64,000 nucleotides of DNA from an uncultured Pelagibacteraceae bacterium (lineage in GTDB: Bacteria; Pseudomonadota; Alphaproteobacteria; Pelagibacterales; Pelagibacteraceae), in NCBI GenBank assembly GCA_902564565.1, contig CACFBW010000002.1, positions 31,196 to 95,195 of the forward strand, given 5' to 3'. A program made the translations under genes and the position numbers. Positions 1-9,292 of this stretch are shown piece after piece (position 1 is the stretch's first letter; each line of letters starts with the position of its first letter). The notes beneath the pieces were generated by a model, which had not been told where the DNA came from, made no database searches, and saw only the letters and a list, made by a program, of their open reading frames with translations.

Positions 1-1
1 T

Positions 2-550
2 AAGCTAACAAAAATTGATATATATAAAGGTGAACAATTTAAGTCCGAGTTTAAAAAAATAAGTCCCTTCAGCAAGATCCCCGTGATTATTGATCATGAT
101 AACAATCTAAGTATATTCGAGTCTGGCGCTATTCTTATTTATTTAGGAGAAAAAAGTAATAAATTTTATGAAAAAAATAATAGAACAAAAATTAATCAAT
201 GGTTGATGGCTCAAATGGGATTAATTGGTCCATTAATTGGACAGCATCATCAATTTCATCATTTTAATCCTGGTAAAAGCAAGTTCGGTGAAGAAAGATA
301 TTTTAACATTGCTAAAAAACTTTACCAAAATCTTGATGAAAGACTTAAAGTTTCTAAATTTTTAGCCGGTGAAAATTATACAATTGCGGATATTGCAACA
401 TGGCCCTGGATAGCAAGACACGAATGGCATGATATTGGACTTAAAAATTATAAAAATTTAACTAGGTGGTATTTAGAAATAGCCAGTCGAAAAGCTGTAG
501 TTAAAGGATATGATTTAATGGATAGTGGAGCGGTTATTCCCAAGCCTTAA
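2..550 (+). CDS. Glutathione S-transferase family protein (5' truncated by window)
   Basis: The reading frame is open from base 2, so the start lies outside the window. The first visible residues contain the thioredoxin-fold signature 'SPFSKIPVI' with the cis-proline of the glutathione site, followed by 'ESGAILIYL', where the Glu-Ser pair normally holds the gamma-glutamyl group of glutathione. The C-terminal helical domain carries the usual 'FLAGENYTIADIATWPW' segment. The protein belongs with bacterial YfcG/YghU-like GSTs, which act in the cytosol as glutathione-dependent disulfide or peroxide reductases. The exact substrate cannot be read from sequence. Its stop codon shares a TTAA with the stop of the convergent DksA-type gene. 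Family call is firm; function is general. Confidence 0.88.
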   Translation, partial: KLTKIDIYKGEQFKSEFKKISPFSKIPVIIDHDNNLSIFESGAILIYLGEKSNKFYEKNNRTKINQWLMAQMGLIGPLIGQHHQFHHFNPGKSKFGEERYFNIAKKLYQNLDERLKVSKFLAGENYTIADIATWPWIARHEWHDIGLKNYKNLTRWYLEIASRKAVVKGYDLMDSGAVIPKP

Positions 551-963
551 TTGTCAGCGTAAACTTTTTCTTCTTTTTCATGTTTTTCTTGAGCAGCAAT
601 ACAAAGAGTTGCTACTGGTCTTGCCATTAATCTCTTGATGCCTATTGGCTCTCCAGTTTCTTCACAAAAACCATATGTGCCATCTTTAATTTTTTTTAGC
701 GCTGAATCAATTTTAGATATTAGTTTAATTTGTCTATTAATAGCTTTCATTTCAACATTTTTATCCGTGTAAGAACTTGCTTGATCAACGATATCTGCTG
801 AAACACTGTTGTCATCGATGGAGCCATTATATAAAGCTTCATTATTTGTTTTGATGATATCCGATTTCCATTCTGTTAGTTTTTTCTTAAAATAAGCTTT
901 ATGTTTTTCGCACATATACTTTTCTGTTAATTTTGGCACGTAAGTTTTAGAGATTTTGACCAT
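547..963 (-). CDS. dksA: DksA/TraR-type RNA polymerase-binding regulator with incomplete zinc site
   Basis: This 138-aa protein has the layout of DksA: an N-terminal helix, a coiled coil, and a C-terminal globular 'zinc finger' domain with 'YGFCEETGEPIGIKRLMARPVATLCIAAQE'-type sequence (about residues 97-126). The coiled-coil tip motif DxxDxA, which enters the RNA polymerase secondary channel, is visible as D57-x-x-D60-x-A62. Of the four zinc cysteines only C100 and C121 remain; the partners are T103 and A124. Alphaproteobacterial DksA proteins commonly have reduced cysteine sets, so I expect a folded, functional, possibly zinc-free protein. Known role of the family: with ppGpp it adjusts transcription of stable RNA and amino-acid genes. 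It converges on the GST gene with a 4-bp overlap. Confidence 0.88.
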   Translation of the reverse strand: MVKISKTYVPKLTEKYMCEKHKAYFKKKLTEWKSDIIKTNNEALYNGSIDDNSVSADIVDQASSYTDKNVEMKAINRQIKLISKIDSALKKIKDGTYGFCEETGEPIGIKRLMARPVATLCIAAQEKHEKEEKVYADN

Positions 964-1041
964 ACTATAATTTTGACGTGCCGGAGTATATTCAGCAATT
1001 AATGGGTGTCAATACAACTTAATTCGTATAAATTTGGAAAA

Positions 1042-2364
1042 ATGAATATTTATAAAACAAATGTAAATAAGTTATTCTATATCTTTTTAACAATTCATTT
1101 AACTGTCTGGACATTGATTCCTACGCTAACAAATCAAAATTTACCTTTAGATACTATTGAAGCTTTAGCTTGGGGAAGCAATTTAGACTGGGGGTTTAAC
1201 AAACACCCTCCAGCTAGTGCTTTTTTTGTAGAAATTTTTTATCAGGTTTTTGGAAGCAATGATTGGGCATATTATTTTTTGAGTCAAATTTTTGTAACAT
1301 TCTCTTTTTTTATTGTTTGGAGATTTTCTTATGAATTTTTAGGAAATAAAAATCTTTCCTTGTTTTCAGTATTATTGCTTGAGGCAATTTATTTTTATAA
1401 TTTTACATCACCCGAATTTAACGTAAATGTTTGTCAACTACCTTTCTGGACATTAACCGTTTATTATTCTTGGAAACTTTATAGTAAAAAAAAAGTTGAT
1501 ATTAAAGATTTTGTATTACTAGGAGTTTTTGCCGCACTTGGTTTTTTATCCAAATATCTATTTATTTATTTGTTAGTCTCGATCGACTTATTATTTTTTT
1601 ATTTAATATTTATAAAAAAAGACAGAAAATATGATTTTAATTATTTAATACCTTTAATAGTTTTTGTTGTTTTGTTAATTCCTCATATTATTTGGTTAAA
1701 AGATAATGATTATGTTGCTATTACTTATGGTCTTCATAGAACAGGTTTAATTGAAATAAATTTTATCAACCACTTAAAATATCCGCTCATATTTTTAGCT
1801 AAACAAATTGGAATACTAATTCCATTTTTTATATTAAGCTTATTTTTAATTTCTAAATTTAAATTTAGCTTAAAATTAATTGATAAAAAACTACTTTTTT
1901 TATTAGCAATCAACATAGCACCAATTATTTTAATGTTTCTAACTTCATTAGTTTTAGGTGCTAAAATAAGAACTATGTGGATGACTCCATTTTATTTATT
2001 TTTTGGAACTTTGCTACTTTATATTTTTCAAAAACAAATAAATTTAAAAAAAATTAAAAATTTTTATATCACATTCATGTTTTTATTTTTACTTTCGCCA
2101 ATTATTTACGCTTATATTTCAATTAATCAAACAGATAAGAGAACGGATTATCCAGGAAAAGAAATAGCATCAAAAGTTCAAAAAAAATGGAATTTGGAAT
2201 TTAATGAACCAATTAATGTTGTTTTGGGTAATGAATGGAATGCTGGAAACTTATCATATCACTTAAAATCCAGACCAGTCTGGGAAGGGAAGCTGGATAA
2301 AAGAAAGCTGGACAGTTATAATATGTTTATTTGTATAGATAATATTTGTGTAGGAAATAAATGA
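1042..2364 (+). CDS. GT39-like membrane glycosyltransferase (PMT/ArnT family)
   Basis: An integral membrane protein of about 440 aa with roughly ten hydrophobic segments. Near the N-terminus, after the first membrane helix, the loop 'PLDTIEALAWGSNLDWGFNKHPP' carries the acidic residues and the 'KHPP' element typical of the GT39/ArnT/DPM-using dolichyl- or undecaprenyl-phosphate sugar transferases. The open frame extends to a GTG at 1006, but the ATG at 1042 starts just before the first transmembrane segment and has GGAAAA upstream, so I prefer it. Such enzymes transfer sugars from a polyprenyl-phosphate donor to lipid or protein acceptors on the periplasmic face. The following 41-aa ORF overlaps by ATGA, and a polyprenyl-phosphate sugar synthase-like GT2 comes next, which would supply the donor. 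Confidence 0.8.
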   Translation: MNIYKTNVNKLFYIFLTIHLTVWTLIPTLTNQNLPLDTIEALAWGSNLDWGFNKHPPASAFFVEIFYQVFGSNDWAYYFLSQIFVTFSFFIVWRFSYEFLGNKNLSLFSVLLLEAIYFYNFTSPEFNVNVCQLPFWTLTVYYSWKLYSKKKVDIKDFVLLGVFAALGFLSKYLFIYLLVSIDLLFFYLIFIKKDRKYDFNYLIPLIVFVVLLIPHIIWLKDNDYVAITYGLHRTGLIEINFINHLKYPLIFLAKQIGILIPFFILSLFLISKFKFSLKLIDKKLLFLLAINIAPIILMFLTSLVLGAKIRTMWMTPFYLFFGTLLLYIFQKQINLKKIKNFYITFMFLFLLSPIIYAYISINQTDKRTDYPGKEIASKVQKKWNLEFNEPINVVLGNEWNAGNLSYHLKSRPVWEGKLDKRKLDSYNMFICIDNICVGNK

Positions 2365-2486
2365 AAAATTTTTTTAACGATAAGGTAAAAAAAATACTGT
2401 TTATAGTTTTAATTGTTTTGGTTATTGAATTTTCAGGATATGGTATTTTTGCTTCTTTAATGAGATTTTTAAATTCGCTAAATTAA
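2361..2486 (+). CDS. Small single-pass membrane protein, 41 aa
   Basis: A short ORF begins at an ATG overlapping the stop of the GT39-like gene (ATGA at 2361-2364) and ends 4 bp before the GT2 gene. The product has a basic N-terminus (MKNFFNDKVKK) and one hydrophobic helix (about residues 12-36, ILFIVLIVLVIEFSGYGIF), giving an expected N-in orientation. The translational coupling on the 5' side, the tight fit to the downstream gene, and the membrane-protein composition argue that it is real. Its position between a polyprenyl-dependent transferase and a GT2 enzyme suggests an accessory subunit, but there is no recognisable domain and no direct evidence for function. Confidence 0.6.
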   Translation: MKNFFNDKVKKILFIVLIVLVIEFSGYGIFASLMRFLNSLN

Positions 2487-2490
2487 CTTT

Positions 2491-3357
2491 ATGAAAGTTA
2501 AAATATTAATACCTATTTATAATGATTGGCGCTCAGTTTTTGAACTTTTAAAAAATATTGACCAAGAAATTAATAATATTAATGCTGAAATATCCGTATT
2601 AATTATTAATGATGGATCAAACGAAGAAAAAGAGGAAGTTCCTGAATTCAAAAATATAAAATCAATTAAAATTATAAATATGAAAAAGAACAAAGGACAT
2701 GCACGATGTAACGCTGCAGGTTTAAAGCATATATTTGAAAATGAAGATTTTGATTATGTTATTCCAATGGATGGAGATGGTGAAGATCGAGCAGAAGAAA
2801 TAAAATTATTAATAGAAAAATCTAAAGATTATCCTAGCCATGTAATAACAGCAAATAGAGTAAAAAGATCAGAAGGTTTATTTTTTAAATTTTGTTATGA
2901 AACACACAAACTTTTAACTTTAATATTTACAGGTCAAAACATAAAGTTTGGTAATTTTACTTTACTGCCAAAATCAATTGTTGAAAAAATGGTTCATGAA
3001 AAAGCAACTTGGAATAGTTTTTCCGGCTCATTATGCAAAGTATCAAAAGATAGGAAGTCAATTTCTTCTATACGCGGAACAAGGTTTTTTGGTCCGTCAA
3101 AAATGAGTTTTTCAAATTTAATTCAACACTCATTATCCATAATTTCTGTTTTTAAATTTACTTGGCTGGCAAGATCTATAATATTTTTATTAGTTTATTG
3201 TTACTTTATTTCAAATTTTATTTCTTTTATTACTTTAATACCAGTAGTTGTGATCATAGTGTTAAATGCAATGATTTTTACACTTTCTGCAAGAGAAAAT
3301 TTAGATGAATACAAAAATTCTTTATCAAATATCTCTAATATTGATACCATCAAATAA
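2491..3357 (+). CDS. Glycosyltransferase family 2 (polyprenyl-phosphate sugar synthase-like)
   Basis: A 288-aa GT-A fold enzyme. The N-terminal nucleotide-sugar domain shows the opening strand 'KVKILIPIYND', 'LIINDGS' (residues 37-43), and the metal-binding DxD as D94-G-D96 in 'IPMDGDGED'. After about residue 220 there are two hydrophobic segments that would anchor it to the inner membrane. This is the arrangement of DPM1/GtrB-type enzymes that move a sugar from a nucleotide donor to a polyprenyl phosphate. It sits 4 bp after the small membrane ORF and near the GT39-like transferase, so the three genes probably form one glycan-modifying operon. The sugar and the acceptor are unknown. Confidence 0.85.
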   Translation: MKVKILIPIYNDWRSVFELLKNIDQEINNINAEISVLIINDGSNEEKEEVPEFKNIKSIKIINMKKNKGHARCNAAGLKHIFENEDFDYVIPMDGDGEDRAEEIKLLIEKSKDYPSHVITANRVKRSEGLFFKFCYETHKLLTLIFTGQNIKFGNFTLLPKSIVEKMVHEKATWNSFSGSLCKVSKDRKSISSIRGTRFFGPSKMSFSNLIQHSLSIISVFKFTWLARSIIFLLVYCYFISNFISFITLIPVVVIIVLNAMIFTLSARENLDEYKNSLSNISNIDTIK

Positions 3358-3420
3358 TGAAAAAGATTTAATTAGCTTTTTTACTTTAAAAATGATTTAA
3401 AATAAAAAAAATTAATTTTT

Positions 3421-4623
3421 ATGTACTTCATCAATCCTTTTAAAGGTTTAAGACCAACTAAAAAAAATGCATCATCAGTCGCTGTTTCTAGCACCGATCA
3501 TTTATCGAAGGATTCTCTTGTAGACCATAAAAACAATAATTCGTGGAGTTATTTGAATGTTTTTGGTGAAAAAGATAGCTCTAAATCTAAAGAACAATTT
3601 GAATTAATGAAAAAAAAATCAATCATAAAAAAAGATAAAAAAAATTCATTTTATATTTACAAAATATCAACAAGAGATCATTCACAAGTAGGGATAGTTG
3701 GGACTGCAAAACTTTCTGCTTATGACAATTTACATATACGAGGTCATGAAGAAATTTTTTTTGAAAGATCTCAAAAAAGAATGAAACAAATGGACAATTT
3801 AAATGCACAAATAGGTCCTATATATGCTGTTTACCCCGACAACAAACAACTTAATGATTTGGTAGAAAAAGAGTTAGTTAATTCTCCTGAATACTCTTTT
3901 GAGGGCATGGACGGAAGCAAGCATGAGATGTGGATTGTTGATGATGAAAATAAAGTTTTAAAAATATCTGATTTATTTAATTCTATAAATAGGATTTATA
4001 TTGCGGATGGACACCATAGAATGGATGCATTATTAAAACTCTCAAAATTTAAACAACATAAAAACCACGATCATACTGGAAAAGAATTATATAATTATTT
4101 TATGATAGCAATTTTTCCAACAAGCCAGGCAAGAATTCTTGATTACAATAGACTTATAAAAGATTTATATGGATATTCATCTTCAGATTTTATTAAGGAA
4201 GTTAAAAAAAAATTTAAAGTAGAAAAGCAAAGTTCTTCGTACAAACCTGAAAAATCTCAAATATTTGGAATGTATTTAAAAAAACAATGGTATTCTTTGG
4301 AACTTAAAGAAAAACCCCATCAGAATTTATTTCATATTATTAATTTAGACATAAATTTATTGCACTACTATTTATTGGAACCCATTTTGGGAATTGGGGA
4401 TCCTAGATACGATAATAGAATTGATTTTTTAGCAGGTTTTCATGGATTGGAAGGTATTGAGAAAAAAGTAGATTCGGGCCAAGCAAAAGTTGGCTTCGCT
4501 TTATTTGCCACTCAAATGGAAAACGTCATAAGTTTTGCGGATAAAAAATTAAATATGCCACCAAAATCAACTTGGTTTGATCCTAAACCTTTAGATGGTT
4601 TAGTAGCATATGATTTCGAATAA
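3421..4623 (+). CDS. DUF1015 family protein (SerC-associated)
   Basis: A 400-aa cytosolic protein of the DUF1015 family. The opening 'INPFKGLRPTKKNA' matches the family N-terminus, and the hallmark 'YIADGHHRMDA' lies at about residues 193-203 with D196-G-H-H-R200. In most members a 'PPYDVIS' motif follows the N-terminus; here the corresponding stretch reads 'SSTDHLS'. DUF1015 genes are very often beside serC and serA in diverse bacteria, exactly as here, so a role tied to serine biosynthesis or phosphohydroxypyruvate metabolism is a reasonable inference. I know of no settled activity for the family. It is separated from serC by a 120-bp gap that may hold a promoter. Confidence 0.85.
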   Translation: MYFINPFKGLRPTKKNASSVAVSSTDHLSKDSLVDHKNNNSWSYLNVFGEKDSSKSKEQFELMKKKSIIKKDKKNSFYIYKISTRDHSQVGIVGTAKLSAYDNLHIRGHEEIFFERSQKRMKQMDNLNAQIGPIYAVYPDNKQLNDLVEKELVNSPEYSFEGMDGSKHEMWIVDDENKVLKISDLFNSINRIYIADGHHRMDALLKLSKFKQHKNHDHTGKELYNYFMIAIFPTSQARILDYNRLIKDLYGYSSSDFIKEVKKKFKVEKQSSSYKPEKSQIFGMYLKKQWYSLELKEKPHQNLFHIINLDINLLHYYLLEPILGIGDPRYDNRIDFLAGFHGLEGIEKKVDSGQAKVGFALFATQMENVISFADKKLNMPPKSTWFDPKPLDGLVAYDFE

Positions 4624-4704
4624 AATTTATTATTTTCTTTTAAAATTATAGTGCTGCGTCAATTCTTCATTATTTATTGCTAAAAAATATATATAAAAAA
4701 AATA

Positions 4705-4732
4705 GTGACATATTTTTAAAAAACAATATATC
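4705..4732 (+). promoter_or_regulatory. Candidate sigma-70 promoter for serC
   Basis: GTGACA at 4705-4710 and TATATC at 4727-4732 are separated by 16 bp, close to the sigma-70 consensus. The predicted start would fall within a few bases of the serC ATG at 4744, giving a very short or leaderless message, which fits the absence of a Shine-Dalgarno there. In such AT-rich DNA chance matches are common, so this is tentative. Confidence 0.35.
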
Positions 4733-4743
4733 AAAACGAACTA

Positions 4744-5898
4744 ATGGAAAAACCAAGCACAAAACCTAAAAATCCAAATTTTTCAAGCGGGCCATGCTCT
4801 AAACGCCCTGGTTGGAGTATGGATGTTTTAAAAAATTCCCCAATAGGAAGATCACATAGACATAAAGTTTGCAAAGAAAAGCTGAATGAGGCGATAGTTA
4901 AATCTAAGAAAATTCTACAGTTACCGGATTCTTACTTAGTTGGGATAATGACGGGCTCAAATACTGGTGCTTTGGAATCGGCCATGTGGTCTCTTTTGGG
5001 TTGTAAAGGCGTTGATGTTTTAGCCTGGGAAAATTTTGGAAAAGATTGGGTAATAGACATACTTGAACAATTAAAAATAAAAGATGTAAACAGTCATGTA
5101 ACTGATTATGGAACTCTTCCAGATTTAACAAAGGTAAATTTCAAAAATGATGTAATTTTTACGTGGAATGGAACAACTGCTGGCGTGAGAATTCCTAATG
5201 GTGATTGGATACCTGAAGATAGAGAAGGCTTAACAATTTGTGATGCTACATCAGGAATTTTTGCTATGGATATAGATTGTAGTAAGCTTGATGTCATAAC
5301 ATGGTCTTGGCAAAAAGTCTTAGGAGCAGAAGCTGCTCATGGAATGGTAGCATTATCTCCACGTGCAGTTCAAAGACTTGAAACTCATACTCCTTCTTGG
5401 CCAATTCCAAAACTATTTAGATTGGCAAATAAAAAAAAATTAATAAAAGGTATTTTTGAAGGTGGTACAATCAATACTCCTTCAATGATTTGTGTTGAGG
5501 ATGTATTGGATGCTTTAAAGTGGGTTGAGTCTGTGGGTGGCACAAAAGGACTAATAAAAATTTCAAGCGACAACTTACAAATTGTAGAAGAGTGGATAAG
5601 TAAAAGTGATAATTTTAAATTTATGTGTGAAGATAAGAAATCAAGATCTTCAACAAGTATTACAGTGTTAATTAAAGATGAATGGTTTACAAAATTTAAT
5701 GAAGAAGAACAAAGAGCAGTATTAAAAAAATTATTTTCACTCCTAGAAAAAGAAGGAGTAGCTAATGATATTAACGGTTATCCTAAAGCACCTCCTAGTA
5801 TAAGAATATGGGGCGGATCAACTGTGCAAAATAGTGACATCAAAGCACTATTACCTTGGATTGATTGGGCGTATAATTCAATAAAAAATAATGCCTAA
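4744..5898 (+). CDS. serC: Phosphoserine aminotransferase
   Basis: A PLP enzyme of 384 aa that converts 3-phosphohydroxypyruvate plus glutamate to phosphoserine. The N-terminus 'PNFSSGPCSKRPGW' is typical of the alphaproteobacterial/archaeal-type SerC family, and the Schiff-base lysine is K191 in 'TWSWQKVLGAEAAHGM'. The length is normal for this subgroup, which is longer than E. coli SerC. It overlaps serA by 8 bp, indicating a two-gene serine operon, and DUF1015 lies upstream. The function assignment is strong because of both sequence and context. Confidence 0.96.
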   Translation: MEKPSTKPKNPNFSSGPCSKRPGWSMDVLKNSPIGRSHRHKVCKEKLNEAIVKSKKILQLPDSYLVGIMTGSNTGALESAMWSLLGCKGVDVLAWENFGKDWVIDILEQLKIKDVNSHVTDYGTLPDLTKVNFKNDVIFTWNGTTAGVRIPNGDWIPEDREGLTICDATSGIFAMDIDCSKLDVITWSWQKVLGAEAAHGMVALSPRAVQRLETHTPSWPIPKLFRLANKKKLIKGIFEGGTINTPSMICVEDVLDALKWVESVGGTKGLIKISSDNLQIVEEWISKSDNFKFMCEDKKSRSSTSITVLIKDEWFTKFNEEEQRAVLKKLFSLLEKEGVANDINGYPKAPPSIRIWGGSTVQNSDIKALLPWIDWAYNSIKNNA

Positions 5899-6826
5899 GG
5901 TTTTAATTTCAGACTCAATGAGCAGTGTTGCTCAAAAAATTTTTGAGAAAAATAATATTTCTGTTGATGTAAAAACTGGCTTATCAGAAGAAGAAATTAT
6001 TAAAATTATTCCGGAGTACGATGGAATGGTTGTTAGATCAGCTACAAAAGTAACAAAAAAAATAATTGAAGCTGCAAAAAATTTAAAAGTAATCGGAAGA
6101 GCTGGTGCTGGTGTTGACAATATAGATGTGCCAACAGCCAAAGAAAAAAATATGATTGTTATGAATACCCCTGGTGGAAATGCCAATGCAACAGCAGAAC
6201 ATGCATTTGCATTAATCATGTCAACTCTAAGAAAAATTCCTTTTGCCAATGAGACAACTCATAAAGGACTATGGGAGAAAAAAAATATTAAAGGTACCGA
6301 ACTTTCAAAAAAAACTTTAGGTATAGTTGGCTTTGGAAATGTAGGTGTGAGATTAAGTAATCTTGTTAAAGGTTTTGATATGAAAATATTGGTTAATTCG
6401 AAGTCACTAGAATCTAGAAAAAAAGACTATCCACATGTAGAAAATGTAAGCTTCGATGAATTGATAAGCAAAAGTGACATTATAAGTTTTCATTGTAAGG
6501 CCCCTAAAGATGGCAAGCCAATGATTGCTAAAGAGCATTATAAAAAAATGAAACCTACAACTTATATAATTAATGCTGCTAGAGGTAACATTGTTGATGA
6601 AAAAGATTTAAATGATGCGCTTAATGAAAACCTAATTGCTGGAGCAGCAGTAGATGTTTTTTCAAAAGAACCAGCTAAAGAAAATATTTTATTCAACAAT
6701 CCAAAAGTTATTTTAACTCCACATATAGCAGCATCTACAACAGAAGCATCAATGGTTGTAGCTCAAATGGTAGCCAATCAAATATCAGATTTTTTATTAA
6801 AGGGTGTCAAATTAAATACTGTTTAG
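5891..6826 (+). CDS. serA: D-3-phosphoglycerate dehydrogenase, short form
   Basis: A 311-aa D-2-hydroxyacid dehydrogenase catalysing the first step of serine synthesis, 3-phosphoglycerate to phosphohydroxypyruvate with NAD. The Rossmann motif is G147-F-G149-N-V-G152. Catalytic residues are R231 ('NAARGNIVD'), E260 and H278 ('TPHIAAST'). It ends right after the catalytic domain, so the ACT and intervening domains that give serine feedback inhibition in long SerA proteins are absent; this is a type III-like enzyme that should not be serine-inhibited by that mechanism. It overlaps serC by 8 bp. The exact substrate among 2-hydroxyacids is inferred mainly from the serC neighbour. Confidence 0.94.
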   Translation: MPKVLISDSMSSVAQKIFEKNNISVDVKTGLSEEEIIKIIPEYDGMVVRSATKVTKKIIEAAKNLKVIGRAGAGVDNIDVPTAKEKNMIVMNTPGGNANATAEHAFALIMSTLRKIPFANETTHKGLWEKKNIKGTELSKKTLGIVGFGNVGVRLSNLVKGFDMKILVNSKSLESRKKDYPHVENVSFDELISKSDIISFHCKAPKDGKPMIAKEHYKKMKPTTYIINAARGNIVDEKDLNDALNENLIAGAAVDVFSKEPAKENILFNNPKVILTPHIAASTTEASMVVAQMVANQISDFLLKGVKLNTV

Positions 6827-8016
6827 TGAAAAAGTTATTATTAATAATATTAATATTAATTTTCACTTCAAATTCTTTTTCTTTTGCAAATTTTAAAGAA
6901 ATAAAAAAAAAAGCTGAGGTCAATAAACCTGGCATAGTTTTTCCGATACCTAAAAATTTGAGAAGATGTCAAACAAAACTATATGTAAGTCCTGAGCTTA
7001 ACAAAATTCCTACGTTGTTAGAAGTCAAAGCGCCTGTAGGTTATGGTTTGGACGATAGATATGATTATGCAAACAGTAGATTTTCAAATTTTAGTTTTCC
7101 TTGTGGTGGCGGAAATGTTGATGCGTGCAAGTATGTAAAAAATGTAATATTAAGTTGGGCGAAAGCAAATGCTGCTAAAAGAACAGGACCATCAGACCAC
7201 GAAGGCAGACATTGGAATGATACTCTTACTGTAAATTTATATATTGCAGCTCCATGGATAGCAGCCTATTCTTTTGCAAAGCAAGTTATAGAAATACCAG
7301 ATGAGGAAGACAAAATAATAAAAGACTGGTTTAAAAAAATTGTAAAAAAAAATACTCATTTAATGTATGGTAAAACTTATAATTATGGAGGAGCGACAGG
7401 CACTCCAAAAAGAGCTCATAACCACGCTTTATCTTCTGCAGTTGCTCATATGTCATTGGGAATTTTATTAAATGATAAAAAAGAATTTAGAAAAGCTTTT
7501 AAAAACTATGAAGGTGCGATTAAATATCAGAGAAAAGATGGCAGTCTTCCTATTGAAGTGAGAAGAGGTGGAAGAGCTATGTTTTATCAAGGTAGAGCCA
7601 TGACCGCTTTAGCCGTAATAGCTATTATTGCTGAAAATCAAGGTTACAATATTTGGGATTTAGACTTCAAAGGTAAAAACTACCATAATCTAGTTAAATT
7701 TTTTATAGATTTTACTGAAAATAACGAAATTGTATTTAAATATGCAAAAGAAAACAGATCACCTGGACCAGCTAAAAATTATAAAGTTCAAGATCTCAAG
7801 TCGAACACAGGAAGTCATTGGGGGTGGTTGTATGCTTATACATCAAGATTTCCTGATCATAAAAATATTAAACGATTGAAACAATGGTCTTTGAATAAAA
7901 GTGAACTTAATTCTTATCAAAGCAATATTGTTTATCAATATCTCAACATAGGAAAAAAAGGTTTCGGCTCTGCCTCCTGGACGGTCGTTGAGCCAAATTG
8001 CCATTTTATTAAGTAG
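6826..8016 (+). CDS. Exported alginate lyase-like protein (PL5 family)
   Basis: A 396-aa protein with an N-terminal signal peptide (about residues 1-21, cleavage after SFA), so it is periplasmic or secreted. The fold is that of the PL5 alginate lyases (AlgL, A1-III): '[17 protein letters not shown]' gives N199-H200, and '[22 protein letters not shown]' gives R247 and Y254. The Asn-His and the Arg-Tyr pair seven residues apart correspond to the catalytic set known for A1-III. PL5 enzymes cleave polymannuronate by beta-elimination. It starts with GTG overlapping the serA stop by 1 bp, so it is probably co-transcribed with serC-serA despite the unrelated role. A polyuronate lyase is unusual in a streamlined genome. 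The 3' end overlaps umuC by 8 bp. Confidence 0.75.
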   Translation: MKKLLLIILILIFTSNSFSFANFKEIKKKAEVNKPGIVFPIPKNLRRCQTKLYVSPELNKIPTLLEVKAPVGYGLDDRYDYANSRFSNFSFPCGGGNVDACKYVKNVILSWAKANAAKRTGPSDHEGRHWNDTLTVNLYIAAPWIAAYSFAKQVIEIPDEEDKIIKDWFKKIVKKNTHLMYGKTYNYGGATGTPKRAHNHALSSAVAHMSLGILLNDKKEFRKAFKNYEGAIKYQRKDGSLPIEVRRGGRAMFYQGRAMTALAVIAIIAENQGYNIWDLDFKGKNYHNLVKFFIDFTENNEIVFKYAKENRSPGPAKNYKVQDLKSNTGSHWGWLYAYTSRFPDHKNIKRLKQWSLNKSELNSYQSNIVYQYLNIGKKGFGSASWTVVEPNCHFIK

Positions 8017-9292
8017 AAGCTTTTATTGTTGGTAGAGAATAAAAATCAGCTGTATCTATTTTTGAATAATGTTGTCTTTTTGAATTCCATTTTTTATGAA
8101 TGCCAGCACTTGCAAGACTTAAAGTTGATCGACCATATCGATAATTAGTATTATCAATAGATTTCATTAAGTTATTTATTTTTTCATCTTTTTCTGAAGA
8201 AAATAAATTTTTTTCATTATTTGAATCTGACAAATGAGACAGCATCACTCCAGCTTTTTGATATCTATAACCATTTTTAAAAATAGTTTCTAAAATAGAA
8301 ATCGCAACTTTTACAATTTCAATGCTATTATTAGTAGCTATTGGTAAGTCTATTGTTTTTGAATTAGAGTAAAAACCATATCGATTTTGAAAAGGACTTG
8401 TTCTAATAAAAACTGTTATTGATTTTGTAACTAAAGATTCGGATCTAATTTTTTCTGAAGCATTCAAAGAATAACCAGCTATTGCCTCTTTTAATTCTTG
8501 AAAATCTTCTACTCTTTTTCCAAATGAACGCGACACAACACAGCTCTTTCTTTTAGAACTTGTTGTTTCTAAGCCAATACAAGAAATACCTTTAAGTTCC
8601 ATTGCTGTTCTTGAGCTTAAAACATTAGAGCTTTTTTTAATCCATGTATTGGATTTATTTTTTAATTGTTTTGCGTTATAAATTCCATTTTGATGATAAA
8701 ATTTTGTTAGTTGTTTACCAACTCCCCACACGTCGTTAATTTCTACTTTTTCTAATATTGGATCAATATTTTCAACTCCTATCAAGCTAACAACTCCAGA
8801 TTGTTTTTTTTTCGCTATATGATTTGCAACCTTGCTTAAGGTTTTTGTTTTTGCGATACCAATACTGGTTGGTATACCAGTCCATTTTAAAACTATACTT
8901 CTGATTTCTTTGCCAATATCTTCCGCTTCGTTATCAGGAAAATTTGACAAATCTAGAAAAGCTTCATCTATTGAATAAATTTCTATTTCAGAATTAAATC
9001 GTTTAAGAGTTCTCATTACTCTTCTGGATAAATCTCCGTACAAAGAATAATTTGATGAAAACACCTGAACATTATTTTTAATAATAATATTTTTTTCCTT
9101 GAAATACGGTTCTCCCATTTTAATCCCTAAAGCTTTTGCTTCTGTTGATCTTGAAATAATGCAGCCATCATTATTAGATAAAACAACCACTGGTTTATTT
9201 CTCAACTTAGGATTGAATAGTCTTTCACATGAAACATAGAAAGAATTACAATCAACAAGGGCTATTTTTTTAGTGCGTCGAGTGAATGACAT
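8009..9292 (-). CDS. umuC: DNA polymerase V catalytic subunit (Y-family)
   Basis: A 427-aa Y-family translesion polymerase. The catalytic carboxylates are present: D14 in '[16 protein letters not shown]', and D109-E110 in '[13 protein letters not shown]'. '[15 protein letters not shown]' and the helix-hairpin-helix/little-finger regions follow in order, and the length equals that of E. coli UmuC. It lies downstream of umuD with a 23-bp overlap, so the two are made from one SOS-regulated message. Role: error-prone bypass of lesions with UmuD'2. The 3' end converges on the alginate-lyase-like gene with an 8-bp overlap. Confidence 0.95.
   Translation of the reverse strand: MSFTRRTKKIALVDCNSFYVSCERLFNPKLRNKPVVVLSNNDGCIISRSTEAKALGIKMGEPYFKEKNIIIKNNVQVFSSNYSLYGDLSRRVMRTLKRFNSEIEIYSIDEAFLDLSNFPDNEAEDIGKEIRSIVLKWTGIPTSIGIAKTKTLSKVANHIAKKKQSGVVSLIGVENIDPILEKVEINDVWGVGKQLTKFYHQNGIYNAKQLKNKSNTWIKKSSNVLSSRTAMELKGISCIGLETTSSKRKSCVVSRSFGKRVEDFQELKEAIAGYSLNASEKIRSESLVTKSITVFIRTSPFQNRYGFYSNSKTIDLPIATNNSIEIVKVAISILETIFKNGYRYQKAGVMLSHLSDSNNEKNLFSSEKDEKINNLMKSIDNTNYRYGRSTLSLASAGIHKKWNSKRQHYSKIDTADFYSLPTIKAST

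Noticed and set aside
1006..1041. GTG start for the GT39-like gene
   Set aside because: It adds twelve hydrophilic residues before an ATG that sits directly ahead of the first membrane helix; no Shine-Dalgarno supports the GTG.
4624..4743. Small ORF or RNA in the DUF1015-serC gap
   Set aside because: The 120 bp are AT-rich with no protein-like frame or stable hairpin; only a candidate promoter is supported.
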